A stretch of DNA of 64,000 nt from NCBI RefSeq assembly GCF_000970085.1, contig NZ_CP009506.1, positions 372,001 to 436,000 on the forward strand, read 5' to 3'. The translations under genes and the position numbers were made by a program. This document shows, piece after piece, positions 52,537 through 61,857 of the stretch. The stretch comes from Methanosarcina siciliae T4/M. Its GTDB lineage: Archaea; Halobacteriota; Methanosarcinia; Methanosarcinales; Methanosarcinaceae. The notes beneath the pieces are model-generated. The model saw nothing but the letters and a program-made list of their open reading frames with translations, ran no database searches and was not told the DNA's origin. How positions within the stretch are numbered: the first letter of the stretch is position 1; the number at the start of each line of letters is the position of its first letter.

Positions 52537-53532
52537 ATGCAAGGCATGAAAATCACTCCGGAAATAAAAGCTTTTCTGATCTCTATAGGTTCCGTTTCCG
52601 TGGACCCTTCGCTTATTCCAAGGGCGCGAGGTTCTACTGCAGGTCCTGGAGCAGGTACCAGCTCCGTCTTTTTCAGGTCAGGGAAAAAGAGAGTCCGGCT
52701 CAGTGTAAATAAAAACTCCTCGCTTTCCATCGAAGCTGCAGGAGAGGACGGAACAGTTGCGCTTTTACATGAAGGAAAAGAACTGATAAGGGGAAAACTT
52801 GAACCTGCTCCTGCCCACTGCCCTGAGCAGGCGTTCATCACGCTCTGCGAGAGGTGCGTCTTTGACTGCAAATACTGCCCTGTGCCCAAACTTCAGGGGC
52901 ATGTCAAAAGTAAAGAGGAAGTCCTGAGCATAGTTCACGAGGTCATGAAGGCAGGGACCCTCAAAGCTATCTCTCTTACTTCCGGAGTCGAAACATCGAT
53001 TGAAGGGGAAGTTGAACGCGTGCTTGAGCTGCTTCCTGCTCTCAAAAAATACAATGTCCCAATAGGAGTTTCGGTTTATCCGACCGAAGGCTGTTCCCAC
53101 AAATTTTATGATGCCGGAGTTGCCGAAGTCAAGTACAATGTTGAAACCATGGACAGAGAGATTTTCCGGAAAGTCTGTGGAGACCTTTCCCTTGATTATA
53201 TTCTGGACCGGCTCAAAGAGGCTGTAGAAATTTTCGGAAAAAACAGGGTCTTCAGCAACTTCATCATCGGGCTTGGGGAAAACGACGACACTGTCCGGGA
53301 AGGAATCGAGACCCTTGCAAAGATAGGAGTAATCCCCATCTTGCGCCCGGTAAACCCTCATCCTCTCAGGTCCGGAGACTGTTTTACCAAACGCCCTTCT
53401 CCCGAACGCCTTTTGAAACTTGCAAAAATGGAGGCTGAAATCCTGAAGAAATACGGGCTTGATCCCGGACTTGCGACGACGATGTGCCTGAAATGCACGG
53501 GTTGTGACCTTGTACCTTTTGTAGACTTCTGA
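52537..53532 (+). CDS. Radical SAM protein
   Basis: The cluster motif CVFDCKYCPVP (C-x3-C-x2-C) lies near residue 110, after an unusual N-terminal beta-rich region with PRARGSTAGPGAG. The barrel includes SLTSGVETSIEGE, KYNVETMDREIF and FSNFIIGLGENDDTVREGIE. A C-terminal CLKCTGCDLVP may bind a second metal centre. The architecture is found in methanogens, but I cannot name the reaction. The ATG at 52537 is preferred, with GAGG about 9 nt upstream. A TATA box (TTTATATAC) lies at about 52463. Confidence 0.87.
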   Translation: MQGMKITPEIKAFLISIGSVSVDPSLIPRARGSTAGPGAGTSSVFFRSGKKRVRLSVNKNSSLSIEAAGEDGTVALLHEGKELIRGKLEPAPAHCPEQAFITLCERCVFDCKYCPVPKLQGHVKSKEEVLSIVHEVMKAGTLKAISLTSGVETSIEGEVERVLELLPALKKYNVPIGVSVYPTEGCSHKFYDAGVAEVKYNVETMDREIFRKVCGDLSLDYILDRLKEAVEIFGKNRVFSNFIIGLGENDDTVREGIETLAKIGVIPILRPVNPHPLRSGDCFTKRPSPERLLKLAKMEAEILKKYGLDPGLATTMCLKCTGCDLVPFVDF

Positions 53533-53597
53533 TTCAGGTATAAGTCTTCATTCAGGTATAAGTCTTCATTAAGGTATAAGTCTTCATTCAGGTATGG
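53532..53597. repeat. 18-bp tandem repeat, 3.6 units
   Basis: ATTCAGGTATAAGTCTTC occurs three times (one with AA for CA) and then partially. It starts immediately after the radical SAM stop codon. Confidence 0.8.
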
Positions 53598-54475
53598 TTT
53601 CGAATTATTAAGTTTGATCCATGTATGATTCCATAGAAGGCATTCCGGGCAGGGGCGGTGATTCTCTCTAAGTTCCTGACCCGGGTTTTTAATTTTTACT
53701 ATTTGAGGGATCTCTTTTACCTTTTACAGGTTTATCTTTTTACGGGGTTTCAAAATTCTTTATGGAGCTCCTCAATTTTTTCTCTCCTCTAACGGGCACC
53801 CCACAATTTCCACTGGAGATGTTTGCAGACTAATTTTTTTTATAACCTTCATTTTCTTCTGTTCTATATTTTTTCATCTTCTTTCTATATATTTCCTTGA
53901 TTCCTTCCATTTTTCCTGTTTTCAGAGAGGGAACTTTTTTCTTCACTCTGCTGTTGTTTTAGACTTTCATGGATTTTTGCCCGCATCAACTCTCTCGCGG
54001 AGATTCATGATTCCTAAAAACACTCTTTTCCCTTCCTTTTTCTTCAGCTTATCCGGATCTTATTTGCGTCCTTCTCTGAAAGACCCCCGCCTCATATTCT
54101 ACCATTCGGACAGTAATTTTCTACCCCTTTATTTCCAGTGGAATCCACAGGTAAACAAATACTCTTTTTCCGGTGTATACAATAACAGATTTCTGGTCTG
54201 GTAAACTTTCAATGGGAAGAAAACCTATACTGGAAAAAGTTTATATTGTTGAAATTCTCGCATCGATCTATTTATATTGAAGTTTTTGATGAGGTCAATA
54301 CAATTCCGGCTATCTCCTGGAAGGGGGTTTCGTAGATGTCTCTAACAAGTGTCGGGGTAATTCCTGAATGGTAAATTTCCCGTTCTACCCGATCTGAAAT
54401 TCGGACTTTATTAAAGTTAATTAATTTCAAATTTTCTTTTAATAAATTCTCTTGCTTACCTTAAACACCCAGATG
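53598..54475. other. Intergenic region between convergent genes
   Basis: Nearly 880 bp of T-rich sequence without a supported gene. The 75-codon frame at 53977 lacks features and is not called. Confidence 0.55.
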
Positions 54476-55279
54476 TCAGACATTGCTGCCCAGTTTTATC
54501 ACTTCTTCTGTGGTCATGCCTTCGTGGACGATCTTTGCAATTCTCCGCACAAGGCCTGTGGGGTCTTCTGCCTGGAAAACGTTTCTTCCGATTGCGACAC
54601 CCCTTCCACCTGCTTCAAGAGAACCTTCGATCATTTCCAGCAGTTCCTTTTCCGAGCCCATCTTGGGCCCGCCTGCAATAATCACAGGTACAGGGCATCC
54701 GCTGATAACCTCCTTGAAAGTTTCCGGGCTTCCGGTGTAGTTTGTTTTTACGATATCTGCTCCGAGCTCAGCCCCGATTCTGGCTGCATGTTTTACTACA
54801 TCAACGTCGTATTCGGAACGAACCTTCTTTCCGCGGGGATACATCATTGCAAGGAGAGGAATTCCCCATTCATCGCATTTTCCTGCAACATATCCAAGCC
54901 CCTGCAGCATTTCAAATTCGTCTTCAGCCCCTATGTTTATGTGGACCGAGACAGCATCAGCCCCGACTTTCATGGCTTCTTCCACAGTCGTTACAAGCAC
55001 TTTGTGGTTCGGGTCAAGAGCAAGGGAGGTTGAAGCTGAGAGGTGGATTATGAGGCCCACATCGTGCCCGTATCCCCTGTGCCCGTGTTTGGCAAGCCCC
55101 ATGTGCCCGAGAACGGCATTGGCCCCACCCTCTGCAACCTTATTTACAGCTTCCTGAAGGTTTGTAAGCCCTGAAATTGGACCGGCCCCGACTCCATGGT
55201 CCATGGGAATGATAATGGCATTACCTGTATTCCTGTTGAAAATACGCTCAATCCTTACGGATTTCCCTATAGTACTCAT
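54476..55279 (-). CDS. 2-amino-3,7-dideoxy-D-threo-hept-6-ulosonate (ADTH) synthase
   Basis: The protein is an archaeal class I aldolase of the FBA/ADTH synthase group: IIIPMDHGVGAGPISGLTNL, MYPRGKKVRSEYDVDVVKH and the Schiff-base lysine in ADIVKTNYTGSPETF, then IAGGPKMGSEKELLEM. In methanogens the enzyme condenses a ketofructose phosphate with L-aspartate semialdehyde as the first step to dehydroquinate. asd in this window makes that semialdehyde. Fructose-bisphosphate aldolase is the alternative; the N-terminal sequence favours ADTH synthase. Confidence 0.85.
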   Translation of the reverse strand: MSTIGKSVRIERIFNRNTGNAIIIPMDHGVGAGPISGLTNLQEAVNKVAEGGANAVLGHMGLAKHGHRGYGHDVGLIIHLSASTSLALDPNHKVLVTTVEEAMKVGADAVSVHINIGAEDEFEMLQGLGYVAGKCDEWGIPLLAMMYPRGKKVRSEYDVDVVKHAARIGAELGADIVKTNYTGSPETFKEVISGCPVPVIIAGGPKMGSEKELLEMIEGSLEAGGRGVAIGRNVFQAEDPTGLVRRIAKIVHEGMTTEEVIKLGSNV

Positions 55280-55390
55280 AAGGCTGTGATATACAAATCA
55301 GATGATATATACTTTATCTATATATTTTCGACAGACCCCTTCTCCGGTCTTCTAAACACTGTCCTCTTTCCCGGAGTTCAATCCCGAAAA

Positions 55391-55906
55391 TCATTTTGTA
55401 TTTTCGTTCTGGTATATTCCGGAATAACCTTCTTCTACTTCGCTGTTGAGGGTATAGAAAAGGAGCTGCATGATCCTGGCGTTTTTCTTCAGCCTGAAGC
55501 CTGCGGAGTTGTAAACTACAAGCATGGATTCGCTTCGCCCCCCGTACCCGGCATCCCATACCGCGGTTTCAAGGGTTGCCCCGCAGCGAATGAGGCTTGA
55601 CCTGGGTTTTGCAATTGCAGCCAGGTTCATGGGAATATTGACGACCTCATTGAATATAACTTTATATATCCCTTTGGGAAGATGGATCCAGTCGTCGCCC
55701 CCGAACTCGAGAGGCTTTGCATCGGGAACCTTTCTTTCAGAGTTGTCAAAGTCGACAGCTCCGACACCCTCTATTGTTTTTATCTCTTTCAGGGTAAGTT
55801 CAAGCCCGTTTGGCTGGATCTGGGTTTCGATATCAACTGCATTTTCAAGCAGAGGGGGGATTGCTTGTACAAGTTTTCTTAGTTCATTGCTGGATAGGAG
55901 AGTCAT
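55391..55906 (-). CDS. dut: dUTPase/dCTP-deaminase-like nucleotide hydrolase
   Basis: The trimeric dUTPase motifs are present: GLELTLKEI, KPRSSLIRCG (PRSSL), and DAGYGGRSE with following VYNSAGFRLKKNARIMQL. It removes dUTP, keeping uracil out of DNA. ATG 55906 is chosen because a TATA box (CTATATAAAA, about 55975) would put the transcript start near 55950; the TTG at 55969 lies upstream of that. The usual C-terminal Gly-rich motif 5 is not obvious, as in some archaeal members. Confidence 0.87.
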   Translation of the reverse strand: MTLLSSNELRKLVQAIPPLLENAVDIETQIQPNGLELTLKEIKTIEGVGAVDFDNSERKVPDAKPLEFGGDDWIHLPKGIYKVIFNEVVNIPMNLAAIAKPRSSLIRCGATLETAVWDAGYGGRSESMLVVYNSAGFRLKKNARIMQLLFYTLNSEVEEGYSGIYQNENTK

Positions 55907-56089
55907 TGGAAACTGTAATTGTAAAGATTCTTTATTATCATTTCGGACTTTCTTTTCTCTCGAACTCAATTTTTATATAGACTGATATTATTATTTTAAT
56001 TATTATTCTGTACAAGTATTTATGAAAAGGTTTATTGTTTTTGGGTTAATTAGAGATAAATGCACAGTATCTGTTATATGGTCTTGCTG

Positions 56090-56167
56090 ATGTCTTGATA
56101 AAATGTCTTGATAAAATGTCTTGATAAAATGTCTTGATAAAATGTCTTGATAAAATGTCTTGATAAT
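56090..56167. repeat. 13-bp tandem repeat, six units
   Basis: ATGTCTTGATAAA is repeated six times, the last slightly changed. It lies in the divergent region between dut and the DUF2341 gene, 59 bp before the latter's start. Confidence 0.9.
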
Positions 56168-56225
56168 ATCTGGATAGTATTCTTTATCGTGTTTGATATA
56201 AGGGCTTAATAAGAGGCTGCTAAAA

Positions 56226-58298
56226 ATGAAAAAGAGACTGCTCACGTATGGGATTGTTTCTATTTTTTTCCTGGTTTTGATCACAGGCTTTGCTCTGGCT
56301 TCAACGAATGATACAGATGTCTGTTCCCGGGAGATCACAATTACTGAGAACTCCGGAAAAAATCTAACGGGCTATCAGGTTCCCATTTATTTGAACTCTT
56401 CTAACTTTAATTTCTCGCAGGCAAACGAAGATGGTTCTGACCTTCGTTTTTCTTCCGGAAGCCGAAGTCTCAATTACTGGATTGAAACCTGGGACCCGGA
56501 GGCCGAAAAGGCTCTTATCTGGGTCAGGATTCCCTTCCTGCTTGCAAACGGCAACATTACGCTGCTTATGAAGTGCGGGGATTCGGAAGCCACGGCAGTT
56601 AGCAGCGGAGAAGATACCTTTGATTTTTTTGATGGCTTTGAGGGAGATAAACTCCAGAGCTTTTTGTGGAGATCCGAAAGTGCCGGGGGAGGTATTGTTG
56701 AAGTCAAAAATGGCATATGTAATGTTTCAGCCCCCAAGGTTCATGCTTATGATTCCTCCATGATCTACAGCAAAGCCAGCTTTGACATAAATTCCATGTT
56801 CGTGGTCAAAAGAATGAAGGTTACCACAGGAAAGGATGAGAGGGGCCCTCTGCTGAGGCAGGGTTTCATAGATCAGATTAGCAGCAAGAAAAACGAAATC
56901 CAGCACGAAACCGAGTTTGCCAATGAAACTCGTGTGCGTTGGGAGACTTCTAACAGAAAGGAAAGGTACAACTCTTTTGATCTTACAAATGTCCGCGTGC
57001 CCGAAGGGGAATGGTACACCTCGGAAATTGCCTGGTACGAAGAAAACGACAATCGCAGCATTGCCTGGTTTAAGGATGGGGTTCGGGATACAAAGATGGA
57101 CTATACTTCAAACGAGTATGTTACGAACATCCCGATGCATGTTTATCTTTATGCAGCTTCTTACTCCGATGCCTCGAAGAACACCGGATATATGGCTGTA
57201 GACTATGCTTTTGTCCGTAAATTCGTGGGCCCCGAACCAACTGTCGCATTCGCTTCGGCCCAGGTTGAAGACGAAACCCCGGAAGAAACTATTTCGGGAT
57301 CTGAAACTTCTGCCGAGAATGAGACTATTTCGGGCTCTGAAAATTCCACCGAGAACGGGACTCCTGTTTCTGAGGTGCCGGTTTCTGAAGAGTCTTCTGA
57401 AATCCCGGTACAGATGGAGGATAACCAGAGTGAAAACGCAACTACGACTCCCGAAACCCTGTTCCCAAGATACAGTGTCGATGTTTCGGGCATTAAACTT
57501 TCTTCCCCATACAGGTTCGATTTCTCTGCGCTTTCAAAAGATTTTGACTCCTCCAGAATCGATACCATCTTCCTGAGCATGAACGGGGGAGATGCCTGGC
57601 AGTACGAGCGTTTTGTTAAGATGGCTCACGAGGAAGGAATGACCGTGCATGCAGTGCTTTTTGAAGAGATCGACTGCACGGAAGCAGGTGCCATGAACAG
57701 CTCTCTGGCTTCCCTGGGTGCTATCCTTGACTATAACGAAAAGTCGCTTGCACCTTTTGATGGGATCAACATCTACATGAAAACTTTCAATAATTCTGAA
57801 GAGGGCTGTATGGACTATGTACCCCTTTTTGAGGCTGCAGGAGATAAAGCCGGAGACAAAGTGTCCATTTCAGCAAGTCTTCCTCCCGGTTATGATGCAT
57901 CAAACGTTGAAGAAATAGCTCCTCTGGTAGATTTCTTCGTTGTCAGGGCTTATGGCCGTGAGAATAACCTCACCTCCGAATCGGATATTGTTGATGCTGT
58001 TGCACTCGAGATGGGAGAAATCAGAGGTGTGAACTCAAAAGGAATAATTGAAATTTCCGTAGATGAGGGCTTTGAGGACAAATATTCGATACAGAACCTT
58101 TTTGCTACCCTTGCGGAATACTATACCAACGATTCGGCTTTTATGGGAGTTTCAATTTCCAGTTATGATACATATAAAGCCCTGCCTGTGAAAGCCGAAC
58201 CCGATGAAGAAAAGTCGGCACTGCCAGGATTCGAAACACTTTCTGTTTTGTTTGCGGGGCTTGGAGCATTTGCTCTCCTTAAAATGAGGAAAAATTGA
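56226..58298 (+). CDS. Secreted DUF2341 protein with barrel-like C-terminal domain and PGF-CTERM sorting signal
   Basis: A signal peptide (YGIVSIFFLVLITGFALA) starts it. Residues 30-350 hold DUF2341 and a concanavalin-like region (GYQVPIYLNSSNFNFSQANE, FFDGFEGDKLQSFLW). A Glu/Ser/Thr linker with imperfect repeats follows (ENETISGSENSTENGT). The last 200 residues look like a glycosidase-type TIM barrel (IDTIFLSMNGGDAW, FFVVRAYGRENNL). The end PGFETLSVLFAGLGAFALL plus KMRKN is a PGF-CTERM signal for archaeosortase processing. The TIM-barrel assignment is tentative. Confidence 0.82.
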   Translation: MKKRLLTYGIVSIFFLVLITGFALASTNDTDVCSREITITENSGKNLTGYQVPIYLNSSNFNFSQANEDGSDLRFSSGSRSLNYWIETWDPEAEKALIWVRIPFLLANGNITLLMKCGDSEATAVSSGEDTFDFFDGFEGDKLQSFLWRSESAGGGIVEVKNGICNVSAPKVHAYDSSMIYSKASFDINSMFVVKRMKVTTGKDERGPLLRQGFIDQISSKKNEIQHETEFANETRVRWETSNRKERYNSFDLTNVRVPEGEWYTSEIAWYEENDNRSIAWFKDGVRDTKMDYTSNEYVTNIPMHVYLYAASYSDASKNTGYMAVDYAFVRKFVGPEPTVAFASAQVEDETPEETISGSETSAENETISGSENSTENGTPVSEVPVSEESSEIPVQMEDNQSENATTTPETLFPRYSVDVSGIKLSSPYRFDFSALSKDFDSSRIDTIFLSMNGGDAWQYERFVKMAHEEGMTVHAVLFEEIDCTEAGAMNSSLASLGAILDYNEKSLAPFDGINIYMKTFNNSEEGCMDYVPLFEAAGDKAGDKVSISASLPPGYDASNVEEIAPLVDFFVVRAYGRENNLTSESDIVDAVALEMGEIRGVNSKGIIEISVDEGFEDKYSIQNLFATLAEYYTNDSAFMGVSISSYDTYKALPVKAEPDEEKSALPGFETLSVLFAGLGAFALLKMRKN

Positions 58299-58907
58299 GC
58301 AAAATCGGAATAAAAGATCGATTAAGAAAACAGAACAAAAGGCGAATATAATAGTGAGAAAAGAGTAAAGGGAAGCTTTCTCTTTTTTCTCTTTTTTCTC
58401 CTTCTTCTTTTTTTATCTATCTTGTTCTGTTTCTGCTTTTTATTGTCTTTATTTCTTTTCTCTCATTGTCCCCTCTTTTATTTACATTACTGCATGGGGT
58501 TTCATTGTTTCGTTTATCTGCAGCTTGAACCTGTATGTGGAATACTGAACAGTATTCCAAATGTCCGGATTCAATTTCGGTTGATAGGAACATACAGACT
58601 GAGCATGTTATTATTATTATTAATTAATTATTATTTTTCAAAATACTGCTATTTATAATATCTAATAATATTATATTTCAATAACTCTTGCCCTATTACA
58701 TTTCTGGGCAGGAAATATTTTCAAGCCGGACATCTGGAAGTTTTGTCGGGGGTAGTCCTGCCTGAGCAAAAGGGGATAAAAACCTGAATAAAAACCCTTT
58801 CTGACGAAAGACCTGAAGGTCATGCAGTCGGAGTCTGTATGGTGCAGGGAAAATCCGGATAGTGGTTTGAGTTTTATATTAACTAAAATGGAGTTGGGGG
58901 AAGTAGT
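58299..58907. other. Intergenic region between two surface-protein genes
   Basis: A GAGAAAAGAG/CTTTCTC-type hairpin with T-rich tail lies at about 58355-58400 and probably ends the upstream transcript. The remainder is T-rich, with TTATTATTATT at about 58610. No gene is visible. Confidence 0.5.
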
Positions 58908-59675
58908 TTGATTAAGTACCGAAAATTCGGAGTGCTTACTTTAAGCCTGATGATATTATTAGTGTTTGCAGTTTTATGTGGGACTGCCTTATCCGAAGAA
59001 AATGATTCGATTGAAGATGTGCCTGACCTGCCGCTCATCCTGTGTGGAGGGCTAAATGTGGATGGAGAACCTGTTTCTGAGGGCTCCGAGATTCTGGCAT
59101 ATTATGACGGAGAGCTGATTGCAAAAAGCACTGTCGGAGAAGAGGGCAAATACAGCCTGAACCTGAATCTCACTTCCGAGAACTACACTAATCTCGGGGA
59201 TGTGGAACTCTATGTCAATGAAAATAATTCCAGTTTTAAGATCCCTGTCTCTGAAATTGAAGCTGTAAACAAAACTGCCGGGTCGATCTCTGAAATTGAT
59301 CTTGAAGTTGCAGCTTCCTCTGAGGATAGCGATACGAGTTCGAGCAGTACGAGTTCAAGTGGTAGCGGCGATTCGGTAGGGGAAGTTAAAATTGTGAAAA
59401 ATTCTGACTATGTGGATTCCGGAGAAAATGGTTCCGAAGAAGACGATTCCGCAGAATATAATTCCACGGAAGATGATTCCACAGAAGAAGGAGACTCTCA
59501 GGAAACCAGTTCTGCAGAAGGAGTAACTGAAAGTTCTGTTGGTATGTCCGATCCTGTTTCTCAAGCAGGTGAGGGAGAAACCGAAAGTACCGAAGAATCA
59601 GGTTATTCAACATTTTTTACAGGGTTGCTTTTTATTACAGCGCTTCTTGGGGCGTTCTATGTAATTAAAAAGTAA
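58908..59675 (+). CDS. Surface protein with acidic Ser/Thr linker and C-terminal anchor
   Basis: The TTG start follows GGGGG by 7 nt. A signal peptide (LTLSLMILLVFAVLCGTALS) precedes a beta-sandwich-like domain of about 110 residues (GGLNVDGEPVSEGSEILAYY). Then come about 90 residues of Ser, Thr, Glu and Asp with imperfect DDSTEE-type repeats. The C-terminal helix FFTGLLFITALLGAFYV ends in IKK. No PGF motif is seen. It is probably a cell-envelope protein exposed on the S-layer. The function is unknown. Confidence 0.75.
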   Translation: MIKYRKFGVLTLSLMILLVFAVLCGTALSEENDSIEDVPDLPLILCGGLNVDGEPVSEGSEILAYYDGELIAKSTVGEEGKYSLNLNLTSENYTNLGDVELYVNENNSSFKIPVSEIEAVNKTAGSISEIDLEVAASSEDSDTSSSSTSSSGSGDSVGEVKIVKNSDYVDSGENGSEEDDSAEYNSTEDDSTEEGDSQETSSAEGVTESSVGMSDPVSQAGEGETESTEESGYSTFFTGLLFITALLGAFYVIKK

Positions 59676-59787
59676 TCGGGATAACCGGTTAAACTATGCG
59701 GAATTCTCTTTTTCTCTTTTTTATTTTTTTATTTTAAGCTTTCTATACAAACTTATGTATTTTTTCAAACAAGAGAAACTTTTTTAT

Positions 59788-59798
59788 TCTGATCAGTC
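59788..59798. promoter_or_regulatory. Partial TetR-like palindrome upstream of the flavoprotein pair
   Basis: CTGATCAGTC matches the 10-bp core of the island operator, just upstream of TTTATATC (59800). It is outside the island and could be chance. Confidence 0.3.
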
Positions 59799-59860
59799 GT
59801 TTATATCTTTGTGCTCAAAAACGCTTGACAACTTATTTGAAATCTAATGGGGGTTCTAAC

Positions 59861-60466
59861 ATTAAAGTTCTCGGATTGGTGGGTAGTCCTAAAATCGATG
59901 GTAATACTTCAAGACTTGTGAATGCAGTTCTCGAGGGAGCTGCGGAAAAGGGGGCAGAAACCGTAGTTTATAACATTGCTTCTCTTGACATCAAAGGTTG
60001 TGATGCCTGCGGCAGGTGCCAGGAACAAGGCTGCTGCGTTATAAATGATGATATGCAGGAACTTTATCGTGAAATCCAGACAGCCGATGTTATTGTACTC
60101 GGTTCTCCTGTGTATATGTGGCAGGTGACAGCCCAGACAAAACTCCTTCTTGACCGCATGACAGCTTTCTTAAGGCCAAATTTTTCGAGCAGGCTTGAAC
60201 ATAAAAAACTAATCCTTGTCTTCTCTCAGGGGATTCAGGACAGGGATGCCTTTAAACCGTATTTTGAATATACAGCAGGCCTTCTCTATTATCTGGGCTT
60301 TGATGTTCTTGATACACTCATTGCAGCAGGTACGGATAAACTTGAAGTTGCATTCAGGCCCAGGTTGCTGGAGAATGCAAAGGATCTCGGGAGATTAATC
60401 TCGGTTTCGAACCTTCCAGGTCTGGAGTATAACAGGATCGAATTAAGCCGGACTCCTTCACTTTAA
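59861..60466 (+). CDS. Iron-sulfur flavoprotein-like NAD(P)H oxidoreductase (3), probable ATT start
   Basis: The FMN loop KVLGLVGSPKIDGNTSRLV is followed by CDACGRCQEQGCC and VLGSPVYMWQVTAQTKLLLD. The sequence aligns with its tandem paralog from IKVLGLVGS, and ATT at that Ile lies 7 nt after GGGGG (59849-59853). TTG codons at 59825 and 59837 lie upstream in frame. The TATA box (TTTATATC, 59800) would start transcripts near 59828, leaving no ribosome binding site for those TTGs. The function is electron transfer to small molecules; the partner is unknown. Confidence 0.8.
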   Translation: MKVLGLVGSPKIDGNTSRLVNAVLEGAAEKGAETVVYNIASLDIKGCDACGRCQEQGCCVINDDMQELYREIQTADVIVLGSPVYMWQVTAQTKLLLDRMTAFLRPNFSSRLEHKKLILVFSQGIQDRDAFKPYFEYTAGLLYYLGFDVLDTLIAAGTDKLEVAFRPRLLENAKDLGRLISVSNLPGLEYNRIELSRTPSL

Positions 60467-60586
60467 ATTTTTTTACATTTTTTTCAATAAAGACCGGTTT
60501 ACTTCAAATTTTCTGAGGGAATATTTTATACCTCGGTTAGCCAATCTACTTTATTACTTTTCATTTTCTTTTTCGGAGGAAGATTT

Positions 60587-61138
60587 TTGACGAAAGTTTT
60601 AGGATTAATCGGAAGCCCCAGAGTAGATGGAAATACCACAAAGCTTGTAAATGCAATTCTTGAAGGAGCCGCAGAAAACGGCGCTGAAACAAAGGTCTAT
60701 AATCTTTCCAGACTGGACCTCAACCCCTGTAAAGGCTGCATGACCTGCAAGATCGATGGTAAATGTGTAATCGATGATGACATGCAGCAGCTTTATGATG
60801 AAATCCAGGAAGCTGATGCTGTCGTACTCGGCTCTCCTCTTTACATGTGGGAAGTCACTGCCCAGACAAAACTCTTTATAGACCGTCTGATCGCCTTCAT
60901 TAATCCGGATTTTTCCACCCGGCTCAAAGGGTCCAAGAAATTCGTCCTCGCCTATACTCAGGGCAACCCCGATCCGAATACCTTCAAACAGTACTTTGAT
61001 TATATGGAAGGGCTCTTCTCTTTCATCCACCTCGATGTCCGGGGCAGTATAGTCGCGGCCAACACTCACGCTCCTGAAGATATTCTTCAACAGCCGGATA
61101 TCCTTGAACAAGCAAAAGAAATCGGAAAAAGCCTTTAA
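60587..61138 (+). CDS. Iron-sulfur flavoprotein-like NAD(P)H oxidoreductase (4)
   Basis: This tandem paralog of the previous gene starts TTG, 8 nt after GGAGG. It carries the loop LGLIGSPRVDGNTTKLV, the cluster motif CKGCMTCKIDGKC and VLGSPLYMWEVTAQTKLFID. The pair is about 55-60% identical. Spacing of 120 bp with a TATA-like AATATTTTATAC between them suggests separate promoters. Confidence 0.88.
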   Translation: MTKVLGLIGSPRVDGNTTKLVNAILEGAAENGAETKVYNLSRLDLNPCKGCMTCKIDGKCVIDDDMQQLYDEIQEADAVVLGSPLYMWEVTAQTKLFIDRLIAFINPDFSTRLKGSKKFVLAYTQGNPDPNTFKQYFDYMEGLFSFIHLDVRGSIVAANTHAPEDILQQPDILEQAKEIGKSL

Positions 61139-61269
61139 AACCGTAAAAACCGATAAACCAGTTAAATCATTTTTTGCTGGGGGAGTTTTTTCTGTGGGAA
61201 CTCAATTTCCCATCCCCAATTTTTTTGAATTTATCTTTACACGTTATTCTTCACAGGTTATTGAACTCT

Positions 61270-61668
61270 TCAGGAGACTCCGCAATCCCGCCTGCACCTT
61301 TTAAGATCTCCTTTCCTTAACTCTAGCACCATGAACGCGTCAGCCGGCGCGCCTAAGGGTTTTTTTATTCTCCATTTTACCGCCGGTTCAAACCCGAACT
61401 TCGGGTAATACTCAGGATGCCCGAGGACTATGACTACCGAATCGTATCCTGGGAGCAGGCAAGCCACGAGTCCTTCTCTTATTAGTGTGCCTCCAATCCC
61501 CCGTTTCCGGAACTCAGGCCGGACTGCCACCGGGGAAAGCGAAAGTTCAGGGACAAATTTGGAGTTTTTCCTGAAGTTTTCAACGAGTTTTCCTTCAGCC
61601 GGCTGCCCGAAGACAGAGTCGTTTACTTTGCTTATGGCAGGATAGTCGGAGGAAGTTTCGGGGCGGAT
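61270..61668 (-). pseudogene. GNAT N-acetyltransferase with internal deletion and no start
   Basis: The frame reads IRPETSSDYPAISKVNDSVF at the N-terminus directly after a TAA, with no start codon. It continues GKLVENFRKNSKFVPELSLS straight into PVAVRPEFRKRGIGGTLI, the acetyl-CoA site. The usual strands 2-4 (about 30 residues) between PELSL and PVAVRPE are missing. The C-terminus (HPEYYPKFGFEPAVKW) is intact. A frame from the internal GTG at 61530 would lack the N-terminal half of the fold. Confidence 0.7.
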
Positions 61669-61857
61669 TTAAAAGGGTATATTTATCTCTTTCTCCCTTT
61701 TTATAGCTCTTTTTTCATTCCGGACTAATGTCCTCTTAATTAGCAGGATTTATATGTCTGATATATTCATTTAAATAAAGTTTAAGGACCTCAGTTTGAC
61801 CCTCGTCTCAATTTTATCCTTCCCCCCGAAAAATGATATAAAACGGAGCCCCCATTC

